A DNA stretch of 64,000 nucleotides from Robbsia sp. KACC 23696 (GTDB taxonomy: Bacteria > Pseudomonadota > Gammaproteobacteria > Burkholderiales > Burkholderiaceae). Shown in pieces: positions 29,298-37,568 of this stretch. The position numbers and the translations under genes are program-made. The stretch spans positions 2,390,249-2,454,248 of the forward strand of contig NZ_CP156626.1 of assembly GCF_039852015.1 (NCBI RefSeq). The letters are read 5' to 3'. The stretch's first letter is position 1, and the number at the start of each line of letters is the position of its first letter. The notes beneath the pieces are model-generated. The model was given only the letters and a program-made list of their open reading frames with translations, searched no databases and had not been told where the DNA came from.

Positions 29298-30641
29298 ATG
29301 TCTTCATCATCGGCCGGTGCGGCCCCCTCTTCCCCCCTCCCCGCGTCGCTGACGTTGAAAACCTCCGCTACGCTACGCCCTTCCTGCGGCGTGCCGGATT
29401 CGGCGCTCGCGCGGACCCATCGTGCTCCGATCGCCGGCAATACCGCGTCGGTCGTCCGGCCCACGAGCGCGCGTTCTCCCGCCGTCGGTACTCGGGTGGC
29501 GCTGAAATCGGAATGGCAGACCCGTTCCGTGCGCATTCATGCCTTCGGCGGTCCGGAAGCGCTTCGCGTCGATACCGTCGCCCTACCCGCCTTGCAAATG
29601 GGTGAGCTGTTGGTGCGCGTGGAAGCGGCCGGTATCAATCCCCTTGATTTCAAGATCCGCGACGGCCATTCGGATCTGGTCGACGTCGCGCAGTTGCCGT
29701 TCGCGCTGGGCCGGGATTTCGCCGGCGTCGTTGAAGCGGTCAATGGCGAAGGCACTGGCTTCGCCGTCGGCGACGCGGTCTTCGGCATGCTCGGCATCGA
29801 CCGTGGCACGTATGCGGAACGGGTGATCGTGAAGCTGGGCGAAGTCTGCGTGCGCCCGCGGTGCCTCGATGCCGCGCAGGCAGCGGCCGTTCCCGTCGCC
29901 GCCTTGACGGCATGGCAAGGCCTGTTCACGCAAGGACGCTTGCAAGCCGGCCAGACGGTGCTGATCCACGGCGCGGCAGGCGGTGTCGGTCACTTCGCAA
30001 TCCAGTTCGCGCGGGCGCACGGCGCCTTCGTCATCGCCACGGAACAAAGTACGCAAGGCATCGCGTTCGCCCGGGAAATGGGCGCCGACGTCGTGATCGA
30101 CATGCGCGCGGAGATTTTCGAGATCGCGGTGCCGGCGGCGCTCGCTGAACGTGCACGGGCTGGCACGGTGGCGCAAGGGGAATCGACCACTCCGACGATT
30201 AGCACATCGACCTCAGCCAGCGGCGTCGATGTCGTGTTCGACCTGATCGGCGGCGAAACTCAGCATCGTTCGTGGGACGTGCTGCGTGACGGCGGTGCGT
30301 TGATCTCGACCATCAGCGAGCCGTGCGAATACGAAGCGCGGCTACGCACCGTACGCGCGCGGCACTTCGTCGCCCATCCCAGCGCGGCGCAATTACGCGA
30401 GATCGCCACCTTGATCGACAACGGCCAGGTGAAGGTGGTGGTACAGGAGACCTATGGCTTCATGCAGGCGGCCGATGCGCTGGAACGGCTGCAAGCGGGC
30501 GCCGTATTGGGCAAGCTGGTTCTGACTACCGATGACAAGGGCCGCAACGCACGCGATCCGCGATCGGTCGGGAAGGCCGCCGAGCGCAGTGCAAAAACCC
30601 CGCGCGGAATCGCTTCGCGCGCTGCTACCCAAACGACGTAG
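29298..30641 (+). CDS. Zinc-independent quinone oxidoreductase-like MDR family protein
   Basis: A 447-residue medium-chain dehydrogenase/reductase. The catalytic fold begins at about residue 75 (VRIHAFGGPEALRVDTV) with GINPLDFKIRDG. The Rossmann motif HGAAGGVGHFAIQFA indicates NADPH use. No structural or catalytic zinc ligands are visible, which fits the quinone oxidoreductase branch. The first 70 residues (Ser/Ala/Pro-rich) and the last 35 are extensions without a domain. ATG 29298 has GGAG eight bases upstream. The substrate is unknown. Confidence 0.85.
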   Translation: MSSSSAGAAPSSPLPASLTLKTSATLRPSCGVPDSALARTHRAPIAGNTASVVRPTSARSPAVGTRVALKSEWQTRSVRIHAFGGPEALRVDTVALPALQMGELLVRVEAAGINPLDFKIRDGHSDLVDVAQLPFALGRDFAGVVEAVNGEGTGFAVGDAVFGMLGIDRGTYAERVIVKLGEVCVRPRCLDAAQAAAVPVAALTAWQGLFTQGRLQAGQTVLIHGAAGGVGHFAIQFARAHGAFVIATEQSTQGIAFAREMGADVVIDMRAEIFEIAVPAALAERARAGTVAQGESTTPTISTSTSASGVDVVFDLIGGETQHRSWDVLRDGGALISTISEPCEYEARLRTVRARHFVAHPSAAQLREIATLIDNGQVKVVVQETYGFMQAADALERLQAGAVLGKLVLTTDDKGRNARDPRSVGKAAERSAKTPRGIASRAATQTT

Positions 30642-30711
30642 CCCGCGGCGGGTACAAAACCGGCTTGCGCCCGCGCTCGGCCGAAGGAGCCCGACAGGTG
30701 CGAGCGAACGA

Positions 30712-31557
30712 TTAGCGATCGATCTGCGCCACCAGCGGCAAATGGTCGGACGCCGCCCGCGCCAATGCGGTCCGATGGACGGCCACGCGTACCAGCCGCT
30801 CGCGCGGACGTACCCATACGCGGTCCAATGCGAATACCGGAAAACGGGAGGGAAACGTCCTCGGCGCATGCGTGCGCTGAAAATGGCTGGTCAGCCAGCG
30901 CAACGTGCGGCCCCAGAGGAACCACTCGTTCAGATCTCCCGTCAGGACGATCGGCATATCGCGCGTATCGAACGTCGCGAGCAGTCGCCTGACCTGTGCA
31001 CGCCTTTCGGCGGCGCGGAGCCCCAGATGCGTGGCAATGAATCGAATACGATGACCATTGCAATCGATGTCCGCGTCAACCGCGCCGCGCGGCTCCCGGG
31101 CCCCAAAGGAAAGATCGATCGCACGCGTTTCGATGATCGGATAGCGACTCAAGACGGCATTGCCGAAACGACGCTCCTCGGTATCGATCGTCACGCCCTC
31201 CACGTAATGAAAACCAGTGGCTTTGACGAGCGATTGCAGGACATCGGGCAACACATGCCCCCCCATCGGCACTTCCTGGAGCGCAATGACGTCGGCATCG
31301 ATCTCGGCCAGCACGCCCGCAATGCGATCGGGGCGACGGCGACCGTCGGCACCAACTGCCCCGTGAATATTGTACGAGGCGATACGCAGTGGCCAAGGCG
31401 AGCCCTGTGCTTCGCGGACATGCGCGCGCTCGCGCGCGTCGCCTTCCAGCAAGGCGCTGGCGTCGCGGGTGACATCGATGGTTTCCACGAGATTGCTTGT
31501 GCTATCGATGGTACGTTCCCCGAATGATCTAACGGCGCCATGCCGTGTAGCGTTCAA
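30712..31557 (-). CDS. Endonuclease/exonuclease/phosphatase-fold protein (YbhP-like)
   Basis: A 281-residue EEP-fold hydrolase with the expected motifs: SYNIHGAVG, ALQEVPMGG (metal-binding Glu), SRYPIIE, HLGLR, LTGDLNEW and the C-terminal SDHLP. Its TTG start overlaps the stop of the upstream phospholipase D-VTT gene (TTGA), so the two are translationally coupled. In E. coli the EEP protein YbhP is likewise encoded beside cardiolipin synthase ClsB. A membrane-lipid-related role is plausible, but the substrate is unproven. A GTG a few codons downstream could be the true start. Confidence 0.88.
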   Translation of the reverse strand: MNATRHGAVRSFGERTIDSTSNLVETIDVTRDASALLEGDARERAHVREAQGSPWPLRIASYNIHGAVGADGRRRPDRIAGVLAEIDADVIALQEVPMGGHVLPDVLQSLVKATGFHYVEGVTIDTEERRFGNAVLSRYPIIETRAIDLSFGAREPRGAVDADIDCNGHRIRFIATHLGLRAAERRAQVRRLLATFDTRDMPIVLTGDLNEWFLWGRTLRWLTSHFQRTHAPRTFPSRFPVFALDRVWVRPRERLVRVAVHRTALARAASDHLPLVAQIDR

Positions 31558-33824
31558 GATGCCGACGACGGGGTGTGCTTTGCCGCACGCACCGATGCCG
31601 CTCCCGCCGCGCCCCGGCGTGGCGCATTGTTGGAATCGACCGTCTCTTTATCCTGGCGCTCGCGCTTTCGATGTACTTCCCGTTTGCGGAAGAAGCGTTG
31701 CAGGGCAATCGACAAGCCAACCAGGGCAATGCCGATCGCCGCCAATGCGGCAAAGGACCCCATCGTCGGGTGCCGCAAGGTCTGCACCAATTGATGGGCG
31801 AACGAGACGGTCACGATGATACCCGGGCCCATGCCGATCAAGGTCCCGAGCAGGTAATCCCGCAAACCGATCTGCGACGCGCCGGCAATAACATTGACCA
31901 CGGTGAATGGCGCCACCGGCAGAATCCGCAAAATGACCATCGCCACCAGACCGCGTTCCGCCAGGCGCTCCGAGAGTCCGTTGATGCGCGGTCCGGCAAG
32001 GCGGCGAACCGTCTCTCGCCCCAGCCAGCGTCCCAGTAAGTAAGTCACCGTTGCACTGGCCGCCGTGCCGATCAACGCATACGCGCCCCCCTGCACCGCG
32101 CCGAACACCAGGCCCGTGGCCGCGATCATCAACGTGATCGGCACCGACACGAGGCCACCGAGCACATAGGCCGCCAGAATCACCAGCGGGCTGAACGGCA
32201 TGCGGGCAAGCGTCTCCGTCAACTGCGTCAGCATATTGATGCTCATGTACTGCTTCAATGGCGTCCATTGCCATAAAACGGCCGCACCGGCCAGCAATAG
32301 CGCGAGCAATCCGAGCCAGGCATAGCGTCCCGACAGACCACGGCGCTTTTCCGCCGGGACGAATTGCGTCACCAGCGCCTCGGGCGCGATCGGCGTTTCC
32401 GGATCGATGATCGCTTCGCTCGGCACCAGATTATCGAGATCCGGCGTTACCACCGGATCGTGTGGGGCCAATGTACGCTCGCCATGGCCAAGCGCATCGA
32501 TGGCCTGCAGCACGGAGCCGGTGCGCGCAATCTCTTCGCCGACGCGATCCGGCGCCTGTCCGAGATGTTCGCCAAGCAGGCGATTTCGCATCGCCGGAAT
32601 GGCCGGCCCTTCAAGCGCGATATTGCATTCGGTGTCGAGGACCATCGAGCGATTATTCAGATTTGCGGATCCAACGAACAGCAAGTCATCGTCGACAAAC
32701 ATCACTTTGCTGTGCACGTTGACGCAATCCTCACCCAAGCCTGGCACCTGGGGGCAGAACATGCGGTAGCGCTGCGCATCGGCCACCCCGCGCAGGTCGC
32801 GATGCAAACGCGCACGCAGGACGCCCATCGTCGCTTCCTGCAACCAGCCGCCCTCGACACGCCGCGAGATGATCGCGACTTCCGGCCCCTGCGGATCCTG
32901 CAAGCGCTCGCGCAGGACTTCGCCCACGATGCCGGACGTAAAATACTGGTTCTCGCATAACACATGGCGCTTGGCGCGTCGGATCATGTCCAGATACATC
33001 TGGCGAATTTCCTGCACTGCCGGGCGGCCGCCATATTCGGGCTCGGTACGGCAAATGGCGAGCGAGACATCCTCGACATCGGGCGCTACCGACGCGGGCC
33101 AGGGATCGTGTTGCGCGGCGCGCATTTGCGCGCTCAGCACCGCCACGCGCCGGCCATTGGCGCGAAGCCAGCGCTCGCGTACCAGCTCGCCGATGGCCGC
33201 CGCCGCCGCGCCATCGAACATGACCTGGATATCGTGGAAGGGTCCGTACGGCTCGCCGTTCGGATCGCGTCGCAAAGGTTGCTTTGGCGCGTGCGCCTGC
33301 GTGTCCCAACGCGAACGCGTCAGATCCAAGCCGCCGACGAATGCCACGCGATCGTCGATCAGCGCGATTTTTTGATGATGCGAACCACCGATCGGATGCC
33401 GTCCATCCTGCAGAAAAGCGAACCGTCGGTGCGCGCGCCAGCCCATCTTGAAAACCGGCAACCATTCGCGCTCGAAGGCGTAGAGCATGGCGAAATCCCA
33501 GCTCAACACATACACGCGCAGTCCGGGGCGCTTCGCCACGATGGCGTGCAAAAACTCCGCGAGCGGATCCGGGAAACCGTCATTGGCGCCGCCCGGGACC
33601 AATTTCATCCGGCTGTCGAGGTCCCATCCTAAAATGAATACGGTCTGCCGCGCGTTCCGGATCGCTTCCCGCAGTGCGGTGAAATATTCCTCGCCATCGA
33701 TCAACATCCGAAACCGATGCGCCTGCTCCACACGCCAGCAGTTCTCACCGGGGCGAAAGAGCCGTTCTGCCACCTCAGGCGGGGACGTGACGGTGTCTGC
33801 GGTAGGAGCGTCGACAGAGGACAA
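31554..33824 (-). CDS. Phospholipase D-type enzyme fused to a VTT (TVP38/DedA-like) membrane domain
   Basis: A 756-residue two-part protein. The N-terminal half has two HKD motifs (H150-K152-D157 in SHHQKIALIDD; H371-K373-D378 in VHSKVMFVDDD), each followed by the GG or GS of the PLD family, so it is catalytically intact. The C-terminal part (about 500-740) has around six membrane segments with the VTT/SNARE-associated domain (GGLVSVPITLMIAATGLVFG, LRILPVAPFTVVNVIAGAS). The fusion suggests a cardiolipin synthase-like or phospholipid-remodelling enzyme tied to a lipid scramblase-like domain. The activity is inferred. Confidence 0.9.
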   Translation of the reverse strand: MSSVDAPTADTVTSPPEVAERLFRPGENCWRVEQAHRFRMLIDGEEYFTALREAIRNARQTVFILGWDLDSRMKLVPGGANDGFPDPLAEFLHAIVAKRPGLRVYVLSWDFAMLYAFEREWLPVFKMGWRAHRRFAFLQDGRHPIGGSHHQKIALIDDRVAFVGGLDLTRSRWDTQAHAPKQPLRRDPNGEPYGPFHDIQVMFDGAAAAAIGELVRERWLRANGRRVAVLSAQMRAAQHDPWPASVAPDVEDVSLAICRTEPEYGGRPAVQEIRQMYLDMIRRAKRHVLCENQYFTSGIVGEVLRERLQDPQGPEVAIISRRVEGGWLQEATMGVLRARLHRDLRGVADAQRYRMFCPQVPGLGEDCVNVHSKVMFVDDDLLFVGSANLNNRSMVLDTECNIALEGPAIPAMRNRLLGEHLGQAPDRVGEEIARTGSVLQAIDALGHGERTLAPHDPVVTPDLDNLVPSEAIIDPETPIAPEALVTQFVPAEKRRGLSGRYAWLGLLALLLAGAAVLWQWTPLKQYMSINMLTQLTETLARMPFSPLVILAAYVLGGLVSVPITLMIAATGLVFGAVQGGAYALIGTAASATVTYLLGRWLGRETVRRLAGPRINGLSERLAERGLVAMVILRILPVAPFTVVNVIAGASQIGLRDYLLGTLIGMGPGIIVTVSFAHQLVQTLRHPTMGSFAALAAIGIALVGLSIALQRFFRKREVHRKRERQDKETVDSNNAPRRGAAGAASVRAAKHTPSSAS

Positions 33825-34139
33825 AATAGGATTTCCGGCAAGGCGTTCGGGCTGGGATTGTCAGGACCGAGCCATGAAAATAGGGACTGCGTGCGGGATG
33901 ATGTCGCGCATCCACGCGGGCAATGCTATCGAACCACTAAGCAAAACGTGTTCCACGGCTAGTGTGTCTTTCGCCCTGCTTTGCCGGCTGCCTGTTCGCG
34001 CGGACCTGGCCGTTGCGCGCGTCTCCGCATCGTTTGACCGTGCGACGGCCCAGTACGACGTAAAATGCCGGAAACTGTGCCATTTCCGGCACACCGCGGC
34101 AAAAATTTTTTCGTTACTTTCAAATAGGTAGTCACTTAC
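33825..34139. other. Divergent intergenic region between the PLD-VTT gene and xthA
   Basis: No gene is seen in these 315 bases. It must hold both promoters, but no strong sigma-70 pair was found; TTGACC at 34034 and TAAAAT at 34061 are 21 bases apart, which is too far. A perfect 9-bp inverted repeat lies at 34066-34091. Confidence 0.4.
34066..34091. repeat. Perfect 9-bp inverted repeat upstream of xthA
   Basis: TGCCGGAAA (34066-34074) and TTTCCGGCA (34083-34091) are separated by 8 bases, ending 48 bases before the xthA start. It could be an operator or a leader hairpin. Confidence 0.5.
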
Positions 34140-34919
34140 ATGCGCATCACCACCTGGAACGTCAATTCGCTGAAGGTACGACTGGGGCATGTACTCGAAT
34201 GGCTGGCAGCAAATCCTGTCGATGCATTGTGTCTGCAGGAACTGAAACTGACAGACGACAAGTTCCCGGTCGCCGAGATCGCCGCGGCCGGTTATCGCAG
34301 CTTTTTCATCGGTCAGAAGACGTATAACGGGGTAGCGATCCTGGTCCGCGACGGGCTCGAGATCGACGAAGTCGACATCACGCGCAATATCCCCGGCTTC
34401 GACGACCCGCAGCAGCGACTGATCGCCGTGACGGTGTCGGGTGTCCGCGTGATCTCGGCGTATTTCCCGAATGGCCAGGCGCCAGGGACCGAGAAGTTCG
34501 CCTACAAGCTCGAATGGTTGGCCGCTTTGGAGAAGTGGATCGCTGCCGAACTGACGCGCCATCCGCGCCTCGCGCTGACCGGCGATTTCAATATCGCGCC
34601 CGACGATCGGGACGTCCACGATCCGGCAAAATGGGTCGGCCAGAATCTGGTGTCGCCGGAAGAGCGCGGGGCCTTCATGCGCCTGATCGACTTGGGCCTG
34701 AGCGACAGCTTCCGCCAGTTCGATCAGGCGGAGAAATCGTTCAGTTGGTGGGATTACCGGATGTTCGCATTTCGCCGAAATGCCGGATTGCGGATCGATC
34801 ACGTGCTGCTGAGCGAGCCGCTGGCAAAAGCGTGTACGGCCTGCGAGATCGACAAGACGCCTCGTGCGCTGGAGCAGCCGTCCGACCACACGCCCGTGAC
34901 GGCGACGTTCGATATCTGA
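34140..34919 (+). CDS. xthA: Exodeoxyribonuclease III / AP endonuclease
   Basis: A 259-residue EEP-fold DNA repair enzyme that cuts at abasic sites and removes 3' blocking groups. All family motifs are present: TTWNVNSLKVR, LCLQELKL, GDFNIAPDDRD, LRIDHVLLS and PSDHTPV. Length is normal. Its stop abuts the remains of an ABC exporter gene on the opposite strand. Confidence 0.97.
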   Translation: MRITTWNVNSLKVRLGHVLEWLAANPVDALCLQELKLTDDKFPVAEIAAAGYRSFFIGQKTYNGVAILVRDGLEIDEVDITRNIPGFDDPQQRLIAVTVSGVRVISAYFPNGQAPGTEKFAYKLEWLAALEKWIAAELTRHPRLALTGDFNIAPDDRDVHDPAKWVGQNLVSPEERGAFMRLIDLGLSDSFRQFDQAEKSFSWWDYRMFAFRRNAGLRIDHVLLSEPLAKACTACEIDKTPRALEQPSDHTPVTATFDI

Positions 34920-34984
34920 GCGGTCCCGCAGCCCGCTAGCGTAGAGGCTCGCCTTCGCCTTCGCCTTCGCTGCAAGCATCGTTG

Positions 34985-35785
34985 CTTTCGTCGGCTTAGT
35001 CGGCTTAGTCGGCTTAGTCGGCTTCATCAGCTTCATCGTGCTTCGTCGCGTCGCCGTATCGGAAGCGTACCTCTCGGAACGTGACGATCGCGGTATCGTC
35101 GCGCGCCATCGACGTGCCGCCAGTCCTGGCGGTGTCGAAAGCCACCCGCAAGCGCTGGCAAGGACGCATCGCGTAGACAATGCCTAGTACATCACCCCCA
35201 GTGGAAAATCAGCGTCGACAAACCCTGGCTGATTTGGACCAGACAGCCGAAAAAGACGACCAAGGTGCCCGCCGTCACCGGTCCTCCCGTGATGTCGTTG
35301 GAAGCGCGTCCGGCGGAAAAACCATTGATCACAAAGATAAAAGCGGGGAAAAGGCAGGCGCCGGCGAAAGTCGACGCAAGCAGCAGCCGCCAAGCGCCGC
35401 GCATCCTCACACGGCGCGCTTCACGCAAGAAGCGACCATACCGCTCACGCCAGGTCGCCAGCAGCGGCGCCTGCATGTGAAACATCCGCAAGTCCTTGGC
35501 GAAAGCCGGCTGCGTGAGAATCCGATCCAGCAGACGTATGGCATTGAACATCCCGGTATTGCGTTCGCATACGCCCCAGCTCGCCTGCCCGGTGCGCACA
35601 CGAACAACCAATACCGGCACCATGCCGGCCATCAGCAATAACGGTATCCACCACGCTATCCGACCGGCCAATATGATCGGCGGTACACCGGATGGACCGA
35701 ATCTGCTGCGCGAAAGGCATCGACGCGCACGGACCGCCGCGCCCCGGAACATTAACGGAACAAGGCACGCGCCGCTCGCGGCCAA
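34985..35785 (-). pseudogene. Remnant of an ABC exporter (membrane domain plus start of ATPase domain)
   Basis: On the minus strand, 35785-35192 translates to a membrane-domain segment typical of ABC exporters. It contains the conserved region TQPAFAKDLRMF, then RERYGRFLREARR and further membrane helices, ending FHWG and a stop. Shifting frame just beyond, 35186-35010 reads RVAFDTARTGG and then AIVTFREVRFRYGDATK, the linker and first strand of an ABC ATPase domain. This runs into a 9-base tandem repeat containing in-frame stops and ends beside xthA. No Walker A, signature or Walker B segment remains. The upstream half of the gene is not recognisable. At least one frameshift and two truncations make this a decayed gene. 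Confidence 0.75.
34991..35034. repeat. 9-base tandem repeat array (unit TCGGCTTAG)
   Basis: From 34991 the unit TCGGCTTAG occurs three times in tandem, followed by TCGGCTTCA and TCAGCTTCA and preceded by related sequence (GTTGCTTTCG). A 6-base repeat GCCTTC (34951-34968) lies nearby. It lies in the ABC exporter remnant. Similar nonamers occur at 47031-47062, 53031-53085 and 62512-62552. Confidence 0.85.
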
Positions 35786-35982
35786 CGCACAACTCTGTAA
35801 GCACTACGATATAAAATGAAGGTGCGAATATCCGGATATTGACTTGGTTTGAGGGTATGACCGCTCGTCTGACGCCCCAAAAGGAAAGCGGGACAGCGCC
35901 GCCCCAAAAGGGTCGTGCTGTCCCGTTCTACTGGCGCGCCCCGCTCAGGGCACACCGGCGACAATGTGCGGCGAGCGAATGC

Positions 35983-37563
35983 TCACGCCTCCAGATCAAG
36001 CTCCTGTATCTTCCGCGTAATCGTATTGCGGCCGATACCCAGACGCTCGGCGGCCTCGACTTTCCGTCCGCGCGTGAAATCCAGCGCCTCTTTGATCACG
36101 GCAGCTTCGAAGCGACGCGTCACCTGATCCATTACGTCCGGCGCGCTGCTGCGTAGCAATCGTGCGACCTCGCTACGCAAGCTACTTTCCCAGCTTTCGC
36201 TACGCTCGGCCACGCCGCCTGCAGCGGCGCCATCGCTCGCAACACCGCCAGACGCGCCTACCGCAGCGCCGGCAGGCACATTGGGCGACAGACTATCCGA
36301 CACGTCCGCATCGCCGCCCGCGTCGGACAAGGACACCGGCGCACCCGAGCCGCTACTCAGCGCGCTATTGCCTTCACCGAGACTCGCACCGAGGGTGCCG
36401 GTCGATCCGGTGGAGCGCATCTCCGCCGGCAAATCCTTGACTTCGATCGTCTGTGCCGGCGCCATCACCGTCAGCCAGTTACACAGATTCTCCAACTGCC
36501 GCACGTTACCGGGGAACGGCAGCGACGACAGATAGGCCAGCGCATCGTCAGTAACCCGCTTCGGTTCGACGCCCAGATCGCGGGCGCTCTTCAGCAGAAA
36601 GTGCTTGGTCAGCAGCGCGATATCGTCGGAGCGCTCGCGCAACGGCGGCAGACGCAGCCGGATGACATTGAGCCGATGGTACAAGTCCTCGCGGAACATA
36701 CCCTGACGGACGCGCGTTTCCAGATTCTGGTGAGTCGCGGCAATCACGCGTACATTGGCGCGCAGCGGGTTGTGGCCGCCCACACGATAGAACTGCCCAT
36801 CGGATAACACGCGCAACAAGCGGGTCTGCAGATCGAACGGCATATCGCCGATTTCATCGAGAAACAACGTGCCGTTCTCGGCTTGCTCGAAGCGGCCCTG
36901 CCGCATCGCTTGCGCACCGGTGAAGGCGCCACGCTCATGCCCGAACAGCTCGGATTCCAGCAGATCCTTCGGAATCGCAGCGGTATTCAGTGCGATGAAG
37001 GGCCCGTTGGCCCGCGGGCTGTGCCGATGCAAGGCGCGTGCGACAAGCTCTTTACCGGTACCGGACTCGCCGGTGATCAGTACCGTCGCGCTCGAGTTGG
37101 AAAGCCGGCCGATCGCGCGAAACATGTCCTGCATCGCGCTGGCCTGCCCGAGCATCTCGGGCGCTTCCGTCGGCCGGTCGTCGTCGTGGTGCTCCCCGCG
37201 CTGGCTTTCCTCCACCGCGCGGCGAATCAGTTCCACCGCACGATCGATATCGAAGGGCTTGGCCAGGTATTCGAATGCCCCGCCTTGAAACGCGGCGACG
37301 GCACTGTCCAGATCGGAAAATGCCGTCATGATGATGACGGGCAGCCCGGGCACGCGTTCACGCACCCGTTGCAGCAGGTCGAGACCCGAGCCCCCCGGCA
37401 TCCGGATATCGGATACGAGGACCTGGGGCCGATCGCTCTCTAGCGCAATGGTCGCATCGCGCACATTGCTGAAGCTACGCGTGGGAAAGTTCTCCCGCGC
37501 CAGGGCTTTTTCGAGAACCCATCGGATCGATTGATCGTCGTCTACTATCCAGATCGGTTTCAT
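35983..37563 (-). CDS. ntrC: Nitrogen regulation response regulator NtrC (sigma-54 activator)
   Basis: A 526-residue protein. The receiver domain has phospho-acceptor Asp52 (VSDIRMPGG). The AAA+ domain has Walker A GESGTGKE (165-172) and the sigma-54 contact loop GAFTGA (212-217). A Fis-type HTH ends the protein (EAAERLGIGRNTITRKIQEL). Phosphorylated by NtrB at low nitrogen, it activates glnA and other genes. A Ser/Gly/Ala-rich linker of about 75 residues (roughly 395-470) separates AAA+ from HTH, longer than in E. coli (469 residues in all). It starts 5 bases after the ntrB stop. Confidence 0.97.
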   Translation of the reverse strand: MKPIWIVDDDQSIRWVLEKALARENFPTRSFSNVRDATIALESDRPQVLVSDIRMPGGSGLDLLQRVRERVPGLPVIIMTAFSDLDSAVAAFQGGAFEYLAKPFDIDRAVELIRRAVEESQRGEHHDDDRPTEAPEMLGQASAMQDMFRAIGRLSNSSATVLITGESGTGKELVARALHRHSPRANGPFIALNTAAIPKDLLESELFGHERGAFTGAQAMRQGRFEQAENGTLFLDEIGDMPFDLQTRLLRVLSDGQFYRVGGHNPLRANVRVIAATHQNLETRVRQGMFREDLYHRLNVIRLRLPPLRERSDDIALLTKHFLLKSARDLGVEPKRVTDDALAYLSSLPFPGNVRQLENLCNWLTVMAPAQTIEVKDLPAEMRSTGSTGTLGASLGEGNSALSSGSGAPVSLSDAGGDADVSDSLSPNVPAGAAVGASGGVASDGAAAGGVAERSESWESSLRSEVARLLRSSAPDVMDQVTRRFEAAVIKEALDFTRGRKVEAAERLGIGRNTITRKIQELDLEA

Positions 37564-37568
37564 GGTCT

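Noticed and set aside
33861-35180. A 439-codon minus-strand frame across xthA
   Set aside because: It is antisense to the certain xthA gene, and its N-terminal KPTKPTK stretch is only the nonamer repeat read in one frame.
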